This document shows, piece after piece, positions 44,927 to 54,507 of a stretch of 64,000 bases of DNA. Below the pieces are notes generated by a model. The model searched no databases, had not been told where the DNA came from, and worked only from the letters and a program-made list of their open reading frames with translations. Position 1 is the stretch's first letter. Each line of letters starts with the position of its first letter. Position numbers and translations under genes: made by a program. This DNA comes from Sphingomonadaceae bacterium (GTDB lineage: Bacteria > Pseudomonadota > Alphaproteobacteria > Sphingomonadales > Sphingomonadaceae), in the NCBI GenBank assembly GCA_030147805.1, contig JASBUR010000008.1, positions 1 through 64,000 of the forward strand. Reading direction: 5' to 3'.

Positions 44927-46993
44927 CTAGGGTTGCTGCGGCTCGCGCGCCGCCTCTTCGGCCTGCTGCGCGGCCGCGTCGATCTGCGCACGGATCGCCT
45001 CGCCCGCCGCCGCGGCACGGTCGATGACGTCGGCCGCCTCGCCGGGGTTGAGACCCGCAGCCTGGCCGATGAGCTCCTCGAGCGCCGCGGCCGAGGCCGC
45101 GTTGAGCGCGGCGGTGGCGTCGGCCGCATCGCCGTCGTCGTCCGCCTCATCGTCGCTGCTGGCGACCGTCGCGACGGCGCGCGGCCGCAGCTGCGGCAAT
45201 GCCTGCATCATGAACTTGCGCCAGGTCTCGGCGGGCAGGCCGCGCCCGGTGACGCCGTTCATCGGCGAATTGTCGTCGTTGCCAAACCAGACGCCGACGA
45301 TCAGGTCGCCGGCGAAGCCGACGAACAGCGCGTCGCGGAAGTTCTGCGTCGTGCCGGTCTTGCCATAGGCGGTGACGCCGGGCAGCCGCGCGCTGTTGCC
45401 CGTGCCGTTGCGAACCGCGACCTCGAGCAGCTTCTTCATGTCCGCGGCCTCGGGGAAGCCGCGGGTCGCCCGGACGACGCCGGTGACGCGCTCGCGCCAG
45501 CCCGGCTGGCGTTCGGCGAGGCCGATCGGCGTCACCGGATAGCGCTCGGCCGCGACGGCGGCATAGGCAGCGGTCAGTTCGAGCAACGTCATCCGCGAGG
45601 TACCGAGCGACAACGCCGGCCAGGGGTTGAGATAGGATTCGACGCCGAGATCGCGGGCGACGCGGATCACCTCGCGCGTGCCGACATCCTGCGTGATCCG
45701 CGCCGCCGCGACGTTGCTCGACGCCGCCACCGCCCGATAGAGGCTGATATTGGGGCCGCGATACTTGCCCTCGTCGTTCTTCGGCTTCCAGCCGTCGATC
45801 TCGACGGGCAGGTCGTCGACGGTCGAATTGGGTTCATAGCCGTTGCGCAGCGCCGCGAGGTACACGAACAGCTTGAACGACGAGCCCGGCTGCCGCTTGG
45901 CCTGCGCGGCACGGTTATACTGATTGTCCTTGTAACTGCGTCCGCCGACCATCGCGACGACGCGACCGTCGGGGCGCATCGCGATGAGCGCCCCCTGGGT
46001 GGCATGCAGCCAGGTGCCGGGGCCGTCGACCGCCTCGCGAACCACGCGCTCGGCGAGCTTCTGCAGGTCGGGATCGAGCGTCGTGCGCACGCGCACCTCG
46101 CCGAAATGCCGGCCCTCCATCGCCTCGCGCGCCTGCGGCATCACCCAGTCGGCGAAATAGGTGCCGTTCGGCAGTTGCGGGCGGCCGCGGACGAATTTCG
46201 CCGGTCGCGTCCGCTCGGCCTCGCGCTGCGTCAGCTTGCCCGCCTCCACCATCGTCTGGAGCACGACCTCGGAACGTTCCTGCGCGCGTTTCAGGTGGCG
46301 GCTCGGTGCCAGCGCCGACGGTGCCTTGATGATGCCCGCGAGCATCGCCCCCTGCGCCAGCGTGAGTTTTTCGGGCTCGCGGTCGAAATAGGTGCGCGCC
46401 GCGGCGCGCAGGCCATAGGCCCCCTCGCCGAAATAGACGCTCGACAGGTAGCGCGACAGGATCTCGTCCTTGCTCAGCCAGCTCTCGAGCCACAGCGCGA
46501 TGATCACTTCCTGCGCCTTGCGGCGATAACTGCGTTCGTGCGTCAGGAACGACGTCTTGGCGAGCTGCTGGGTGATCGTCGATCCGCCCTGCACGACCTC
46601 GCCCGCCGCCATGTTGGCCAGGAAGGCGCGCGTCAGGCCGCGGATGTCGACGCCGATATGGTCGTAGAAGCGTCGGTCCTCGGTCGACAGCACCGCGTCG
46701 ACGACGTGCGGCGGCAGGCTGGCGATGTCGACCGGCTGCTCCTTGAGGTCGCCGCGGCGCGCGAAGGGCGTCCCTTCATCGTCGAGCAGCACCAGCGCTG
46801 GCTGGTCGAGCGGCTCGAGCGCGCGACCCAGCGGCGCGGTCCACGCCAGCCAGGCGACGAGCAGCAGGAAAAGCAGGACGACGCCAAGCAGGATGCGCTT
46901 CCACGGCCAGCGACGCTTCGTGGGCGGCTCGCCGAGCGGCGGCGGGCCGTCGGGATAGACATCCTCGTCGGCGACAGGGGTTCCAAGCGACAT
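44927..46993 (-). CDS. Penicillin-binding protein 1A-type bifunctional transglycosylase/transpeptidase
   Basis: 688 aa: a short cytoplasmic part, one TM ([20 protein letters not shown]), GT51 glycosyltransferase ([33 protein letters not shown]) and a penicillin-binding domain (SSFK at about 371 in [17 protein letters not shown] in [14 protein letters not shown] in [15 protein letters not shown]). An Ala/Glu/Asp-rich tail (about 600-688) follows. Polymerises and cross-links peptidoglycan in the periplasm. Start at 46993. Confidence 0.93.
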   Translation of the reverse strand: MSLGTPVADEDVYPDGPPPLGEPPTKRRWPWKRILLGVVLLFLLLVAWLAWTAPLGRALEPLDQPALVLLDDEGTPFARRGDLKEQPVDIASLPPHVVDAVLSTEDRRFYDHIGVDIRGLTRAFLANMAAGEVVQGGSTITQQLAKTSFLTHERSYRRKAQEVIIALWLESWLSKDEILSRYLSSVYFGEGAYGLRAAARTYFDREPEKLTLAQGAMLAGIIKAPSALAPSRHLKRAQERSEVVLQTMVEAGKLTQREAERTRPAKFVRGRPQLPNGTYFADWVMPQAREAMEGRHFGEVRVRTTLDPDLQKLAERVVREAVDGPGTWLHATQGALIAMRPDGRVVAMVGGRSYKDNQYNRAAQAKRQPGSSFKLFVYLAALRNGYEPNSTVDDLPVEIDGWKPKNDEGKYRGPNISLYRAVAASSNVAAARITQDVGTREVIRVARDLGVESYLNPWPALSLGTSRMTLLELTAAYAAVAAERYPVTPIGLAERQPGWRERVTGVVRATRGFPEAADMKKLLEVAVRNGTGNSARLPGVTAYGKTGTTQNFRDALFVGFAGDLIVGVWFGNDDNSPMNGVTGRGLPAETWRKFMMQALPQLRPRAVATVASSDDEADDDGDAADATAALNAASAAALEELIGQAAGLNPGEAADVIDRAAAAGEAIRAQIDAAAQQAEEAAREPQQP

Positions 46994-47039
46994 GCGCGTC
47001 CTCAATACAGCGCCGGCCGACGGGCGGCCAGCCGTCGCG

Positions 47040-47456
47040 TCAGTGCGCCGCCTTCGGCGTTTCCATCAGCTCGACGAGCACCCCGCCCATGTTCTTGGGA
47101 TGGACGAAGATGACGGGCGTGCCGTGCGCGCCGATGCGCGGCTCGCCAAGAACGGTGGCGCCCTTGGCCTTCATGTCGGCGGCGGCGACGTGGATGTCGG
47201 GCACCTCGAAGCAGACGTGATGCTGTCCGCCCGCCGGATTTTTCTCGAGGAATTTGTGGATCGGCGATGCGGCGCCGAGCGGCTCGATCAGCTCGATCTG
47301 GCTGTTGGGAAGGTCGACGAAGCAGACGCGAACGCCCTGCGGCGGCAGATCGAAGGCGTCGTGGATCTTCGTCGCGCCGAGCAGGTCGCGATAAAGCTTC
47401 ACCGATTCCTCGATCGACGGCGTCGCGATGCCCACATGGTTCAGGCGGCCGATCAT
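47040..47456 (-). CDS. mce: Methylmalonyl-CoA epimerase
   Basis: 138-aa vicinal-oxygen-chelate (glyoxalase-fold) protein. Two metal-binding repeats: LNHVGIATPSIEESVKLYRD and GQHHVCFEVPDIHVAAADMK; ends VFVHPKNMGGVLVELME. It epimerises (2S)- and (2R)-methylmalonyl-CoA in propionate breakdown. The start at 47456 (MIGRLNHVGIA) is the family start. Divergent from the SWIB gene over 244 nt. Confidence 0.92.
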   Translation of the reverse strand: MIGRLNHVGIATPSIEESVKLYRDLLGATKIHDAFDLPPQGVRVCFVDLPNSQIELIEPLGAASPIHKFLEKNPAGGQHHVCFEVPDIHVAAADMKAKGATVLGEPRIGAHGTPVIFVHPKNMGGVLVELMETPKAAH

Positions 47457-47700
47457 CGTGCGATTCCCCGCGTTGCTGGCTGGTTGGACAGCGCTATGCC
47501 GAGGCACGCCCACGCTGGCAACGGGCGTTTTGGCGCGCTTTGGGCGGCTTTGAGCATGAAAATCGTACAACGGCGGCGCTCGCTCCCGGTAGGGGGATTG
47601 CTAAGTCGCCATCTTCGCGCCTACCAAATGCAAGCCCGCTGCGCCTCCGGTCTCCGGAGGGCTGCAGAACAAGGCTTGAACTTCGGAGTGGGAGGACTGA

Positions 47701-47961
47701 ATGGCCGAAAAGAAACCCAACGCGCTTCAGACCAAGCTGACGCCGTCGCCTGAGCTCGCCGCCGTCGTCGGTAGCGGCCAGATCGCCCGCGGCGAATGCG
47801 TGAGCAAGATGTGGGAATATATCAAGAAGAACAACCTCCAGAACCCGGCGAACAAGCGCGAGATTCTGGCCGACGCCAAGCTCAAGCCGGTCTTCGGCGG
47901 CAAGGACAAGGTGTCGATGTTCGAAATGAACAAGCACCTGGCCGGCCACCTCAAGGCCTAG
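47701..47961 (+). CDS. SWIB/MDM2-domain protein
   Basis: 86-aa single SWIB domain: NALQTKLTPSPELAAVVGSG, WEYIKKNNLQNPANKREILA, DDKLKP-like DAKLKPVFGGKDKVSMFEMN, KHLAGHL. SWIB is best known from eukaryotic SWI/SNF complexes; stand-alone bacterial versions occur in Chlamydia and some alphaproteobacteria and may bind DNA or topoisomerase. GGGAGGACTGA is upstream. A strong terminator follows. Confidence 0.92.
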   Translation: MAEKKPNALQTKLTPSPELAAVVGSGQIARGECVSKMWEYIKKNNLQNPANKREILADAKLKPVFGGKDKVSMFEMNKHLAGHLKA

Positions 47962-47994
47962 CGTCAGCGGCGCCGAAAGGCGACCGGACGGAAG

Positions 47995-48022
47995 AAGCCC
48001 GGCCTCTGCGCCGGGCTTTTTT
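47995..48022 (+). terminator. Rho-independent terminator of the SWIB gene
   Basis: AAGCCCGGC-CTCTGC-GCCGGGCTT then TTTT: a perfect 9-bp stem and T-tract; also able to work on the convergent DUF4402 transcript. Confidence 0.9.
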
Positions 48023-48037
48023 CGTGCCCGAAGCGTC

Positions 48038-49030
48038 TCAGTTATAGTTGAAGGTCACGTTGAGCGTGCCGCTGTAGTCACCGGTGGTCGTGGTGGTGCC
48101 GACGGTAAGGGCGCCGCCGATGTTGAGTGTGCCGACGCCGCCGGTCAGCGTGATCGTCCCCGTCGGGCTGCGCGACAGCGTCACATTCAGCGTCTGCGCA
48201 CCGCCGGAGCGCGTGAGAACGAGCGTGGTGGCCGGACTGAGCACGACCGACACGACGCGCCCCGCCTCGCCGGTGAGCGAAAAGGTCGAGCGCGTCGCCG
48301 CGCCCACCTGCACGGCATTTCCCGTCCCCGTCCGCGTCAGTGCGCCCGTCCCGGCGTTGATCGTATAGGTATTGGTGCTCGATGTCGGCTTGACGATCTT
48401 GCCGAAGCCGAGATCGCTCGTCTTGGTGACCGACAGCGATCGATAGACGGTAGCGGTGGCATTCGACGTGGTGCCCGGCGTCGCGGGCGTCGCCGGCGCG
48501 ATCGCCACCCGAACGTTGATCGGGATCGTCGCGGCGCCCGTCGTGCCGCCGCCGTCGTCGCCGGTGATGGTAATGTCGCCGCCCACGTAGAAGGTGCGGT
48601 TGCTGTTGCGCGGGATGGGGCTGATCTGAAAGGTGATGGGGTCGCCGGGCGTCGGCGCCGCCACCAGCGTCGCGGTCCCCGAGGCCGCGGTCAGGTTGGT
48701 GACCGTCAACGCGCGACCGGTGCCGGCGCCGCCGTTGCCCACGCGCACGTTGATCGTCCCGGCGTTGCAGACCGCGGTACTCCCGGTGCAGCGGATCGTC
48801 ACCGTCGCGCGCACCGGCACCGTCGTGGTGATGCGCGCGCCGTTGCCGGTCTTGGTGACGGCGCCGGTACTCGGCGTGACCGTGAAGATGGTGTTGCCGC
48901 TCGCGGCCGAACTCACGTTGCCGAGCGCCAGCGCCGTGATCGACTGGATCGCGACCTGCGCATGCGCGGGCACCGCGCCCTGCAGCAGCAGGATCACGGC
49001 CAGTCCGAACAGGTATCGCAATGCCCCCAT
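48038..49030 (-). CDS. Large DUF4402-type secreted protein (probable pilus subunit/adhesin)
   Basis: 330 aa with signal peptide (LFGLAVILLLQGAVPAHA). Two Thr/Gly/Ser-rich beta domains: the first at about 30-185 has a possible disulfide (CTGSTAVC); the second, about 200-330, has the DUF4402 pattern SVTKTSDLGFGKIVKPTS and ends DYSGTLNVTFNYN. The Tyr/Asn terminal strand shared with the two smaller proteins of this operon resembles the chaperone-bound strand of pilins. Last gene of the operon; probably tip or anchoring subunit. Confidence 0.75.
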   Translation of the reverse strand: MGALRYLFGLAVILLLQGAVPAHAQVAIQSITALALGNVSSAASGNTIFTVTPSTGAVTKTGNGARITTTVPVRATVTIRCTGSTAVCNAGTINVRVGNGGAGTGRALTVTNLTAASGTATLVAAPTPGDPITFQISPIPRNSNRTFYVGGDITITGDDGGGTTGAATIPINVRVAIAPATPATPGTTSNATATVYRSLSVTKTSDLGFGKIVKPTSSTNTYTINAGTGALTRTGTGNAVQVGAATRSTFSLTGEAGRVVSVVLSPATTLVLTRSGGAQTLNVTLSRSPTGTITLTGGVGTLNIGGALTVGTTTTTGDYSGTLNVTFNYN

Positions 49031-49090
49031 CGCGCGCCCCTCGTTACGCTGCGGCATGCACCGCCCCGTAGTTATACGGCATCTTGCGGC

Positions 49091-51847
49091 TCAAGGTTGC
49101 GTCCTTTCTGCATCGACGGGGGCCGCCGGTGCCGGCTGTCCGCGGAAGACGACCGTCGCCACGACATCGGGAACGAAACCGCCGTCGGGCGGCACTTCGA
49201 AGGCGACGGGCTCGGCGAAACGCATGTCGAGCCGTTCGGCCTGCGCCGGGTCGAGTTCGAAGCGGTAGCGGCCGGCCGGAAGCCGCTCGAAGACGACGCT
49301 GCCGTCGAACTCGGTGACGGCTTCGACCGCCGGCGCGCCATCGCGCAGCGCCCGCACCTTGACCGACGACAGGCCGGTCATTCGACCCCCGGCATCGCGG
49401 AAGCGGACGCGAGCGAGCACCTCGCCGACCGGCTTGAGCGGGTAGAAGATTTCCGCCACCCCGCCGGCGCGCGGCGCGAACTCGACGAATTGCGGCGGCG
49501 ACGAGACATAGGGATTGTCGATCCCGTCGATATTGACCTGAAGCCGCGTGGTCGGCGCGGTACCGAGCCCGGTGACCAGGGCCCGCCCCTCGGCGTCGGT
49601 GGTGATCTCGCCGCCGCCGCCGGTGATCACGACGTTCGACACAGGCTCGTCGACCGCGGGCGTGAACCGGTCGTCGCCGTCGCGGTCGATGAAGGTACGG
49701 AGCGCGGCATTGCCGCCCGTGCCCGGGCCGGGGCGCGTCACGCGGTAGCGTCCACTGAACGGGTCGAGCACCAGCCCGAACGCCAGCTGGACACCGATGC
49801 GCCAGTCGTTGCTCGGCGACGTGAAGTCGCCGGCCAGCGACACGTCGGCGAACGGCAGCCGCAGGATGGCCCCGGCCTGGAAGGTCGAATCGCCGCCGCC
49901 GACGAACGAACGGCCCGCGCCGAAGCGCAGCGCAAGCCGGTCTGATATGTTACGATCGGCGGTCAGCGCGATTGCGCGCAGGTCGGCCTCGGGCACCACC
50001 TCATAGTCGAGCGTGCCGCGCAGCTGCCACTCCGACCCCGCGTAGGTCGATGCCGCGAAATTGCCGACCAGACGCTCGATGCTCGGCTGGCCCGGCAGGC
50101 GGGTCCGGTCGTAGTCGAACCCGGTCGACAGGAGGAAATGCGGCGTCGTCGTCGAAAGCCGCACGCCGCCGATGGTGGCGACGCGCCCGTCGGCATATTC
50201 GTCGCGTTGCGCGCGGATCGAGAAGGGGAAGGTGAGGCCGAGCGTCGGCCCCACGCTGAAGTCGAGCGTCGCTTCGCTGTGGCGCACGAGTTCGCGCCCG
50301 TCGCCCCCCGACGGCAGCGCTTCGTCGATGAAGCCGCCGCCATATTCGGCATGCCGGACGATGGTGGAAATGCCGAACGGCGTGCCGGCGGCGCCGAGAC
50401 CGACGCCGTGCCCGCCCTCGTCGTCGTAGGCCCCGTCGAGCTGGATCGCGTAACCGACCAGCGAGGTGCGCACGCCGAGCGTCCCCAGCTTGCGCCGGCC
50501 CTCGGCGCCCGGCGTGTAGAGCGAGGCGCCGCCGAACACCGTCAGCTGCTCGGTCAGGCCGTGCGCGAAGCCGGCGGTCAGGCGCAGGTCGCCCGCGCCC
50601 GATCCCAGGACGAATCCGCCGCCGCGGCGCAGGTCGACGAGCGGGGTTTCCTGCTGAACGACGCCGAACTCGAACGTCGTCTCGCCCTTGGGCAATGCGC
50701 CGCCAGCGACGTTGATGACCCGGGTTTCCTCGAAGCGTTCGCCGCGCGGTCCGTAGCTGACGATGCGAATGACGTTGACGCCGCGCACCAGCGGCACGTC
50801 GAGAAATTCGTAGCGCCCCTGGACGGGCGTCTGCTGGCCGCCGCGCAATACGTCGTTGATGTAGAGTTCGACGTCATAACCGATCGGCAGCTCGCCGCGC
50901 AGATCGACGCGGTCGAAGACGCTCGCCTGCTCGAGCGGCGCGCTGCTCACCGCTGCGCCGCGGCCGCCGGTGCTGCGCGATCCCATGGCGAGCGAGGGCG
51001 TATAGACGTCACCCACGGCAAAGCGCGTCGCGCCGAGCGGCCCCAGCATGTCGCCCTCGAGATCTCGCCGCTCGAAGGTGAAGCGCGTCGCGGTCGGCCG
51101 GCCACGCTCGTCCGAACCCACATAACCTTCGAAGCCGGTGTACAGGACGTCGGCACCGACGCGCACGTCGTAGCGGTGGCGGAAGGTCGGCGATTCCGCC
51201 TCGGCGCTCCCCTCGAGCGCAACATCGAAGGCCGGGGCCGACCACAGGCCGGGACGCGTGCCCGCCCACAGGACGTCTTCGCGTGATTCGACCTCGGGAC
51301 TGAGCTCGCGGAGCCGGCCGAGACGCTCGAGCTTCGACTGGATCGGCAGTTGCTCGGTGGCGGTGAGCGCGACGATCAGCCCTTCGCCGTCGACGGCGAT
51401 GGCGACAGGCAGCAGCTGCTCGATGATCCGGGTGTCGAGGAAGATGTCGGTGACGCCGGCCATCACCTGCCCGACCGGCAGGTCGACCGCCCGCCGATCG
51501 ACGCGCGCCGTTCCGCTCGCCAGGTCGATGAGCAGCGGCCGCTGCGTGGTGCCGATGCGGCCGACGACGCGGCGCTCGCGCGGGCGAACGTCGACGTTGA
51601 GGTCGAGCAGCCGCGCCAGCTCGCCGATCGGCAGCAGCACGCCGTCGCCGCGGCTGTAGCCCTGCAGCGAATCGGTCAGCGAGCCGCGATCGAGCGTCAC
51701 CTCGAACAGCAACACCTCGTCTTCGGCCGCAACCTCGGGTCCGGCAGCAGCCGCCGGCGGCGCGATCGGAATTCCCTGCTCGATCTCGCGCGCGTGCGCG
51801 GAGACCGTCGTCGCCAGCACAAGGGCGAGCGCGGCGGCGCGGCTCAC
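49091..51847 (-). CDS. Usher-like outer-membrane protein
   Basis: 918 aa with a signal peptide. N-terminal domain with LLFEVTLDRGSLTDSLQGYS, then a plug/usher segment (LPIGYDVELYINDVLRGGQQ, GRYEFLDVPLVRGVNVIRIV), a beta-barrel-like region (to ~690) and C-terminal Ig/carboxypeptidase-regulatory-like domains (from ~720: RTFIDRDGDDRFTPAVDEPV, VVFERLPAGRYRFEL). This fits an outer-membrane usher of a divergent chaperone-usher type. ATG 51847 overlaps the chaperone stop by 4 nt. Confidence 0.78.
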   Translation of the reverse strand: MSRAAALALVLATTVSAHAREIEQGIPIAPPAAAAGPEVAAEDEVLLFEVTLDRGSLTDSLQGYSRGDGVLLPIGELARLLDLNVDVRPRERRVVGRIGTTQRPLLIDLASGTARVDRRAVDLPVGQVMAGVTDIFLDTRIIEQLLPVAIAVDGEGLIVALTATEQLPIQSKLERLGRLRELSPEVESREDVLWAGTRPGLWSAPAFDVALEGSAEAESPTFRHRYDVRVGADVLYTGFEGYVGSDERGRPTATRFTFERRDLEGDMLGPLGATRFAVGDVYTPSLAMGSRSTGGRGAAVSSAPLEQASVFDRVDLRGELPIGYDVELYINDVLRGGQQTPVQGRYEFLDVPLVRGVNVIRIVSYGPRGERFEETRVINVAGGALPKGETTFEFGVVQQETPLVDLRRGGGFVLGSGAGDLRLTAGFAHGLTEQLTVFGGASLYTPGAEGRRKLGTLGVRTSLVGYAIQLDGAYDDEGGHGVGLGAAGTPFGISTIVRHAEYGGGFIDEALPSGGDGRELVRHSEATLDFSVGPTLGLTFPFSIRAQRDEYADGRVATIGGVRLSTTTPHFLLSTGFDYDRTRLPGQPSIERLVGNFAASTYAGSEWQLRGTLDYEVVPEADLRAIALTADRNISDRLALRFGAGRSFVGGGDSTFQAGAILRLPFADVSLAGDFTSPSNDWRIGVQLAFGLVLDPFSGRYRVTRPGPGTGGNAALRTFIDRDGDDRFTPAVDEPVSNVVITGGGGEITTDAEGRALVTGLGTAPTTRLQVNIDGIDNPYVSSPPQFVEFAPRAGGVAEIFYPLKPVGEVLARVRFRDAGGRMTGLSSVKVRALRDGAPAVEAVTEFDGSVVFERLPAGRYRFELDPAQAERLDMRFAEPVAFEVPPDGGFVPDVVATVVFRGQPAPAAPVDAERTQP

Positions 51848-52812
51848 GGGGCCTTGAGGGTTGTCCTCGCTAGCTGTTTGCCGGGCGCCACGTCATCGTC
51901 GCGGAACACGACCTCCAGCTCTTCGCCGGGGGCGGGCGCACGAGACAATTGTACCTGCAGGGACCGGCGGGCAATTTCCGGGTAGACACCGACCCCGCGC
52001 ACGAAGCCGAGCGGATTGCCCGATCCTCGTTCGGCGGCGCCGCGGATCTCGACGTTGCCGAACAGCGAGTTCGGCCCAAGACGCGTCAACTCAAGCGACA
52101 GCACCGGGGTGCGGCGGGGGGCGCCGCCGCTGTCCGACGCGATCTGTTCATAGGTCAGGCGGACGTTCTCGATCCCGGCGCGGACGTCGACCGGCCCGAC
52201 GCGGATGATGATCGGGATGCTGACGCCGAGCACCGAATTGACGCGGAAGCGAAGCTCGCCGTCCTGCGCCGCCGCCGCTTCCTCGGCTGTGACGCCGGCG
52301 TCCGCCGGGGGGACGGCGGTTACGGTGAGATGGCTGCGATATTCGCCCGGAGCGACCTCGCCCGGCGAGCCCGCGCGAATGCGGATCGTCTGGCCCTTGT
52401 TCGGCATCAGCCGGGCGCGTCGCGGCGTCGTCAGCAGCATTGACTGCGCCGACTTGAGCTGGTCGGCGATCGGCTTGTAGTCGGGATTCTGCTCAAGATC
52501 CGAGAGCGGCACGATCTGACCGCTGGGAAGCATGATGCGGTCGACCAGCTGAATGTCGAAGGTGCCCGCGGCGGTGCCCTGGTTGTAGATGTAGACCGAC
52601 GAGGTCCGTCCGAGCCCGGTGAACACGATGCGCTTGGGCGAGATGTTGATGTTGGCGTTGACCGCGATATTCGAGACCGACGGGGGCGCGGGCGTCTGTG
52701 CCGACACACTCGTGGTCATCAGCGCGGCGGAGGCCCCGAGCACTCCCCCCGCGACGGCGCGCATGGCATGGCGCGTCGCAAAACTCCGGACGCTAATCTT
52801 TGCGCGACTCAT
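51844..52812 (-). CDS. Periplasmic pilus chaperone-like protein
   Basis: 322 aa. After an export signal (about 1-40, ending VSAQTPA), a PapD-like first Ig domain: INISPKRIVFTGLGRTSSVY, IYNQGTAAGTFDIQLVDRIM, TTPRRARLMPNKGQTIRIRA, GEYRSHLTVTAVPP. The second domain is present but diverged (SLELTRLGPNSLFGNVEIRG). It would hold DUF4402 subunits for the usher. Start at 52812 (MSRAKISVRS). Confidence 0.8.
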   Translation of the reverse strand: MSRAKISVRSFATRHAMRAVAGGVLGASAALMTTSVSAQTPAPPSVSNIAVNANINISPKRIVFTGLGRTSSVYIYNQGTAAGTFDIQLVDRIMLPSGQIVPLSDLEQNPDYKPIADQLKSAQSMLLTTPRRARLMPNKGQTIRIRAGSPGEVAPGEYRSHLTVTAVPPADAGVTAEEAAAAQDGELRFRVNSVLGVSIPIIIRVGPVDVRAGIENVRLTYEQIASDSGGAPRRTPVLSLELTRLGPNSLFGNVEIRGAAERGSGNPLGFVRGVGVYPEIARRSLQVQLSRAPAPGEELEVVFRDDDVAPGKQLARTTLKAP

Positions 52813-52915
52813 GCCACCCCCCGGCGGTGCTCCCTCCCCTGACGAGGTCAGGGCGCGCGTAACGTATAGCAGACCCATCAGGCCTGCAAGGCGCGCGAAA
52901 GCATCGCGGTTTCAG

Positions 52916-53584
52916 TTAGTTATATTGTGCGACGACCGCCAAAAGTCCGTTGTATGTTCCCGACGAGACGCTCGTGCTGCTCGCCAGCGTGATCTGGCCG
53001 CCCACCGCGAAGCTGAGCGTGCCGCCACCGGCGAAATTGCCGCCGAGAAACTGCGGCCCCTCCGCCAGATTGTTCGTGGTGGTGAGCAACGCCGTCTCGA
53101 CACCGCCGTCGCGCGCGAGATCGACCGTCGGCGGGACGGTGACCGATATCGCCTGTCCGCCGTCGCCGGCGACGGTGAAGGTCGCCTGCGCCGCGGTCGG
53201 TACCGCCGCACTGACCGTCGCGGCGGCCCCGCGGACCAGCTCGGACGTGGTGGGCGCGGCAGCGGGCGCCGCCGCCGGTGGCGAGGGTGCGGTCGGAGCT
53301 GACGCGCCTCGGGCAGCGGCCGCCGTCGCACTGCTGGCCCCCGATGTCGTTACCCGGGCCGTCGAAGTGGTCGCCTGCCCCAGGCCGAGCGCCGCCGCGA
53401 CGGGCGTCTGCACGACGAAGGCGAGATCCTGCGAATTCGTGAGCGTCGCCGGCTGGTCGATGCGCGTCGTGGCGACGGTACGTGCGATCCCCGTCGCGGG
53501 CGACGGCGCAATCTGCGCAAGCGCCGGCACGGCCGCCAGGACGGCGGTGAAGATCAGGATCGGGCGCGCCTTGCTGGCAGGCAT
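52916..53584 (-). CDS. DUF4402-like secreted protein with Ala/Pro-rich insert
   Basis: 222 aa. Signal peptide (ARPILIFTAVLAAVPALAQ), then a domain interrupted at about 85-115 by an Ala/Pro/Ser/Thr-rich stretch, then GGGTLSFAVGGQITLASS, ending GTYNGLLAVVAQYN like the sister proteins. Its core is recognisably of the DUF4402 type but more diverged. ATG 53584 has GAGGGACC upstream. Confidence 0.72.
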   Translation of the reverse strand: MPASKARPILIFTAVLAAVPALAQIAPSPATGIARTVATTRIDQPATLTNSQDLAFVVQTPVAAALGLGQATTSTARVTTSGASSATAAAARGASAPTAPSPPAAAPAAAPTTSELVRGAAATVSAAVPTAAQATFTVAGDGGQAISVTVPPTVDLARDGGVETALLTTTNNLAEGPQFLGGNFAGGGTLSFAVGGQITLASSTSVSSGTYNGLLAVVAQYN

Positions 53585-53638
53585 GGTCCCTCGCATCGTC
53601 GGGTGCCGGCGCAGCTTACACTGCGCCGGCAGCTACGG

Positions 53639-54166
53639 CTAGTTGTAGGCGACGACCACGTTGAACGTGCCGGTATAGTTGCCGGTGACCGTGGTGTTGG
53701 TAACCGGAAACGAACCGCCGACGCCGATGGCGACGCTGCCGGCCGAACCGATCGAGCCGCTCAGCGTGCCGGTCGCCGACGACGCCGTCGGCGTCACGGT
53801 GATCGTTTCGGAACCGCCGACGCGCGTCATGTTGAAGGTCGCGTCGGGGGTGATCGAGAAGGTCTGGCCGCCCTCGCCGTCGACCGTGTAGGTCGCGCGG
53901 CCCGAGGTCGAGGTGGCGAGCACGCCACCGCCCGCGCCGGTGATCGACCGCGCGCCGGTCGACGCGTCGATCGTCACGGTGTTGGTGCCGGCCGCGGCCG
54001 AACGCACCACCGAGCCGAACGCGAGATCGGCGGTCTTGGTGATGGTGATCGCCTGCACGATACGCGACGTACCGGTCGTCGAAGCCGTCGCCGATGCCTG
54101 CGCGAACGCGGTACCCGACGTCGCGGCCATGATCATGGCCGCGCCAAAAGCGAACTTACGGATCAT
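53639..54166 (-). CDS. DUF4402 domain protein, probable major pilin
   Basis: 175 aa: signal peptide (MIRKFAFGAAMIMAATSGTA), then the DUF4402 pattern ITITKTADLAFGSVVRSAAA, GEGGQTFSITPDATFNMTRV, ending GNYTGTFNVVVAYN. First and smallest gene of the chaperone-usher-like operon, consistent with the main shaft subunit. Structure-function is inferred from the operon. Confidence 0.82.
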   Translation of the reverse strand: MIRKFAFGAAMIMAATSGTAFAQASATASTTGTSRIVQAITITKTADLAFGSVVRSAAAGTNTVTIDASTGARSITGAGGGVLATSTSGRATYTVDGEGGQTFSITPDATFNMTRVGGSETITVTPTASSATGTLSGSIGSAGSVAIGVGGSFPVTNTTVTGNYTGTFNVVVAYN

Positions 54167-54280
54167 TGTGCCCCCAGTGTCTCCAAAGCGTCGAAAGGTC
54201 AGCCCGACCCGCCCTACGCCATTGAACCGATGTCAGCCGGCAGATTACGCCTTGCCCCCGGAGCGCTAACGCTCGCTCCG

Positions 54281-54296
54281 ACTACCGGGAAACTAC
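54281..54296 (-). promoter_or_regulatory. Tandem 11-bp-spaced direct repeat (operator candidate)
   Basis: ACTAC-CGGGAA-ACTAC (on the coding strand GTAGT-TTCCCG-GTAGT). Repeats one helical turn apart are typical for response regulators; factor unknown. About 115 nt before the first pilin ATG. Confidence 0.4.
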
Positions 54297-54447
54297 GGTG
54301 CCACTAGCTGAAAAAGATGCAAAAATACAGCAGATTTCCTTCGGCGGACCCCGCGCGCACCGCGACGTTACGCTAACGTATTGATTTGACATCGCCGCTG
54401 CCGAAATATTTTTCGAGCGGCGCTCGGGAATCGCTGCCGCTGACGCG

Positions 54448-54478
54448 AAAAAAAGCGGGCCGGCGGATCGGCCGGCCC
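54448..54478 (-). terminator. Rho-independent terminator of the MacB-type operon
   Basis: On the minus strand GGGCCGGC-CGATCC-GCCGGCCC then GC and TTTTTTT: 8-bp GC stem with a 7-T tract just after the last permease gene. Confidence 0.9.
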
Positions 54479-54507
54479 AAGGTCAGGGTCAGAAACGGTG
54501 GCGGAAA

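Larger units (their letters stand above)
54167..54507. other. 341-nt intergenic region upstream of the pilus operon
   Basis: Holds the control region of the DUF4402 operon (minus strand) and the terminator of the permease gene. Seen: a hairpin GGAGCG...CGCTCC (54260-54279), two ACTAC copies 11 bp apart (54281-54296), an AT-rich stretch at 54308-54345, and a TTGACA on the plus strand near 54386 that leads to no gene. No ORF. Confidence 0.6.

Noticed and set aside
54288-54304. Possible sigma-54 box on the minus strand (TGGCACC-GTAG-TTTCC) before the pilus operon
   Set aside because: Spacing is right but both boxes deviate at key positions (last G of -24, GC of -12), unlike the three good sites elsewhere.
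54380-54412. Plus-strand promoter TTGACA near 54386
   Set aside because: Leads to no ORF on the plus strand; -10 match is poor. Left as unexplained AT-rich sequence.
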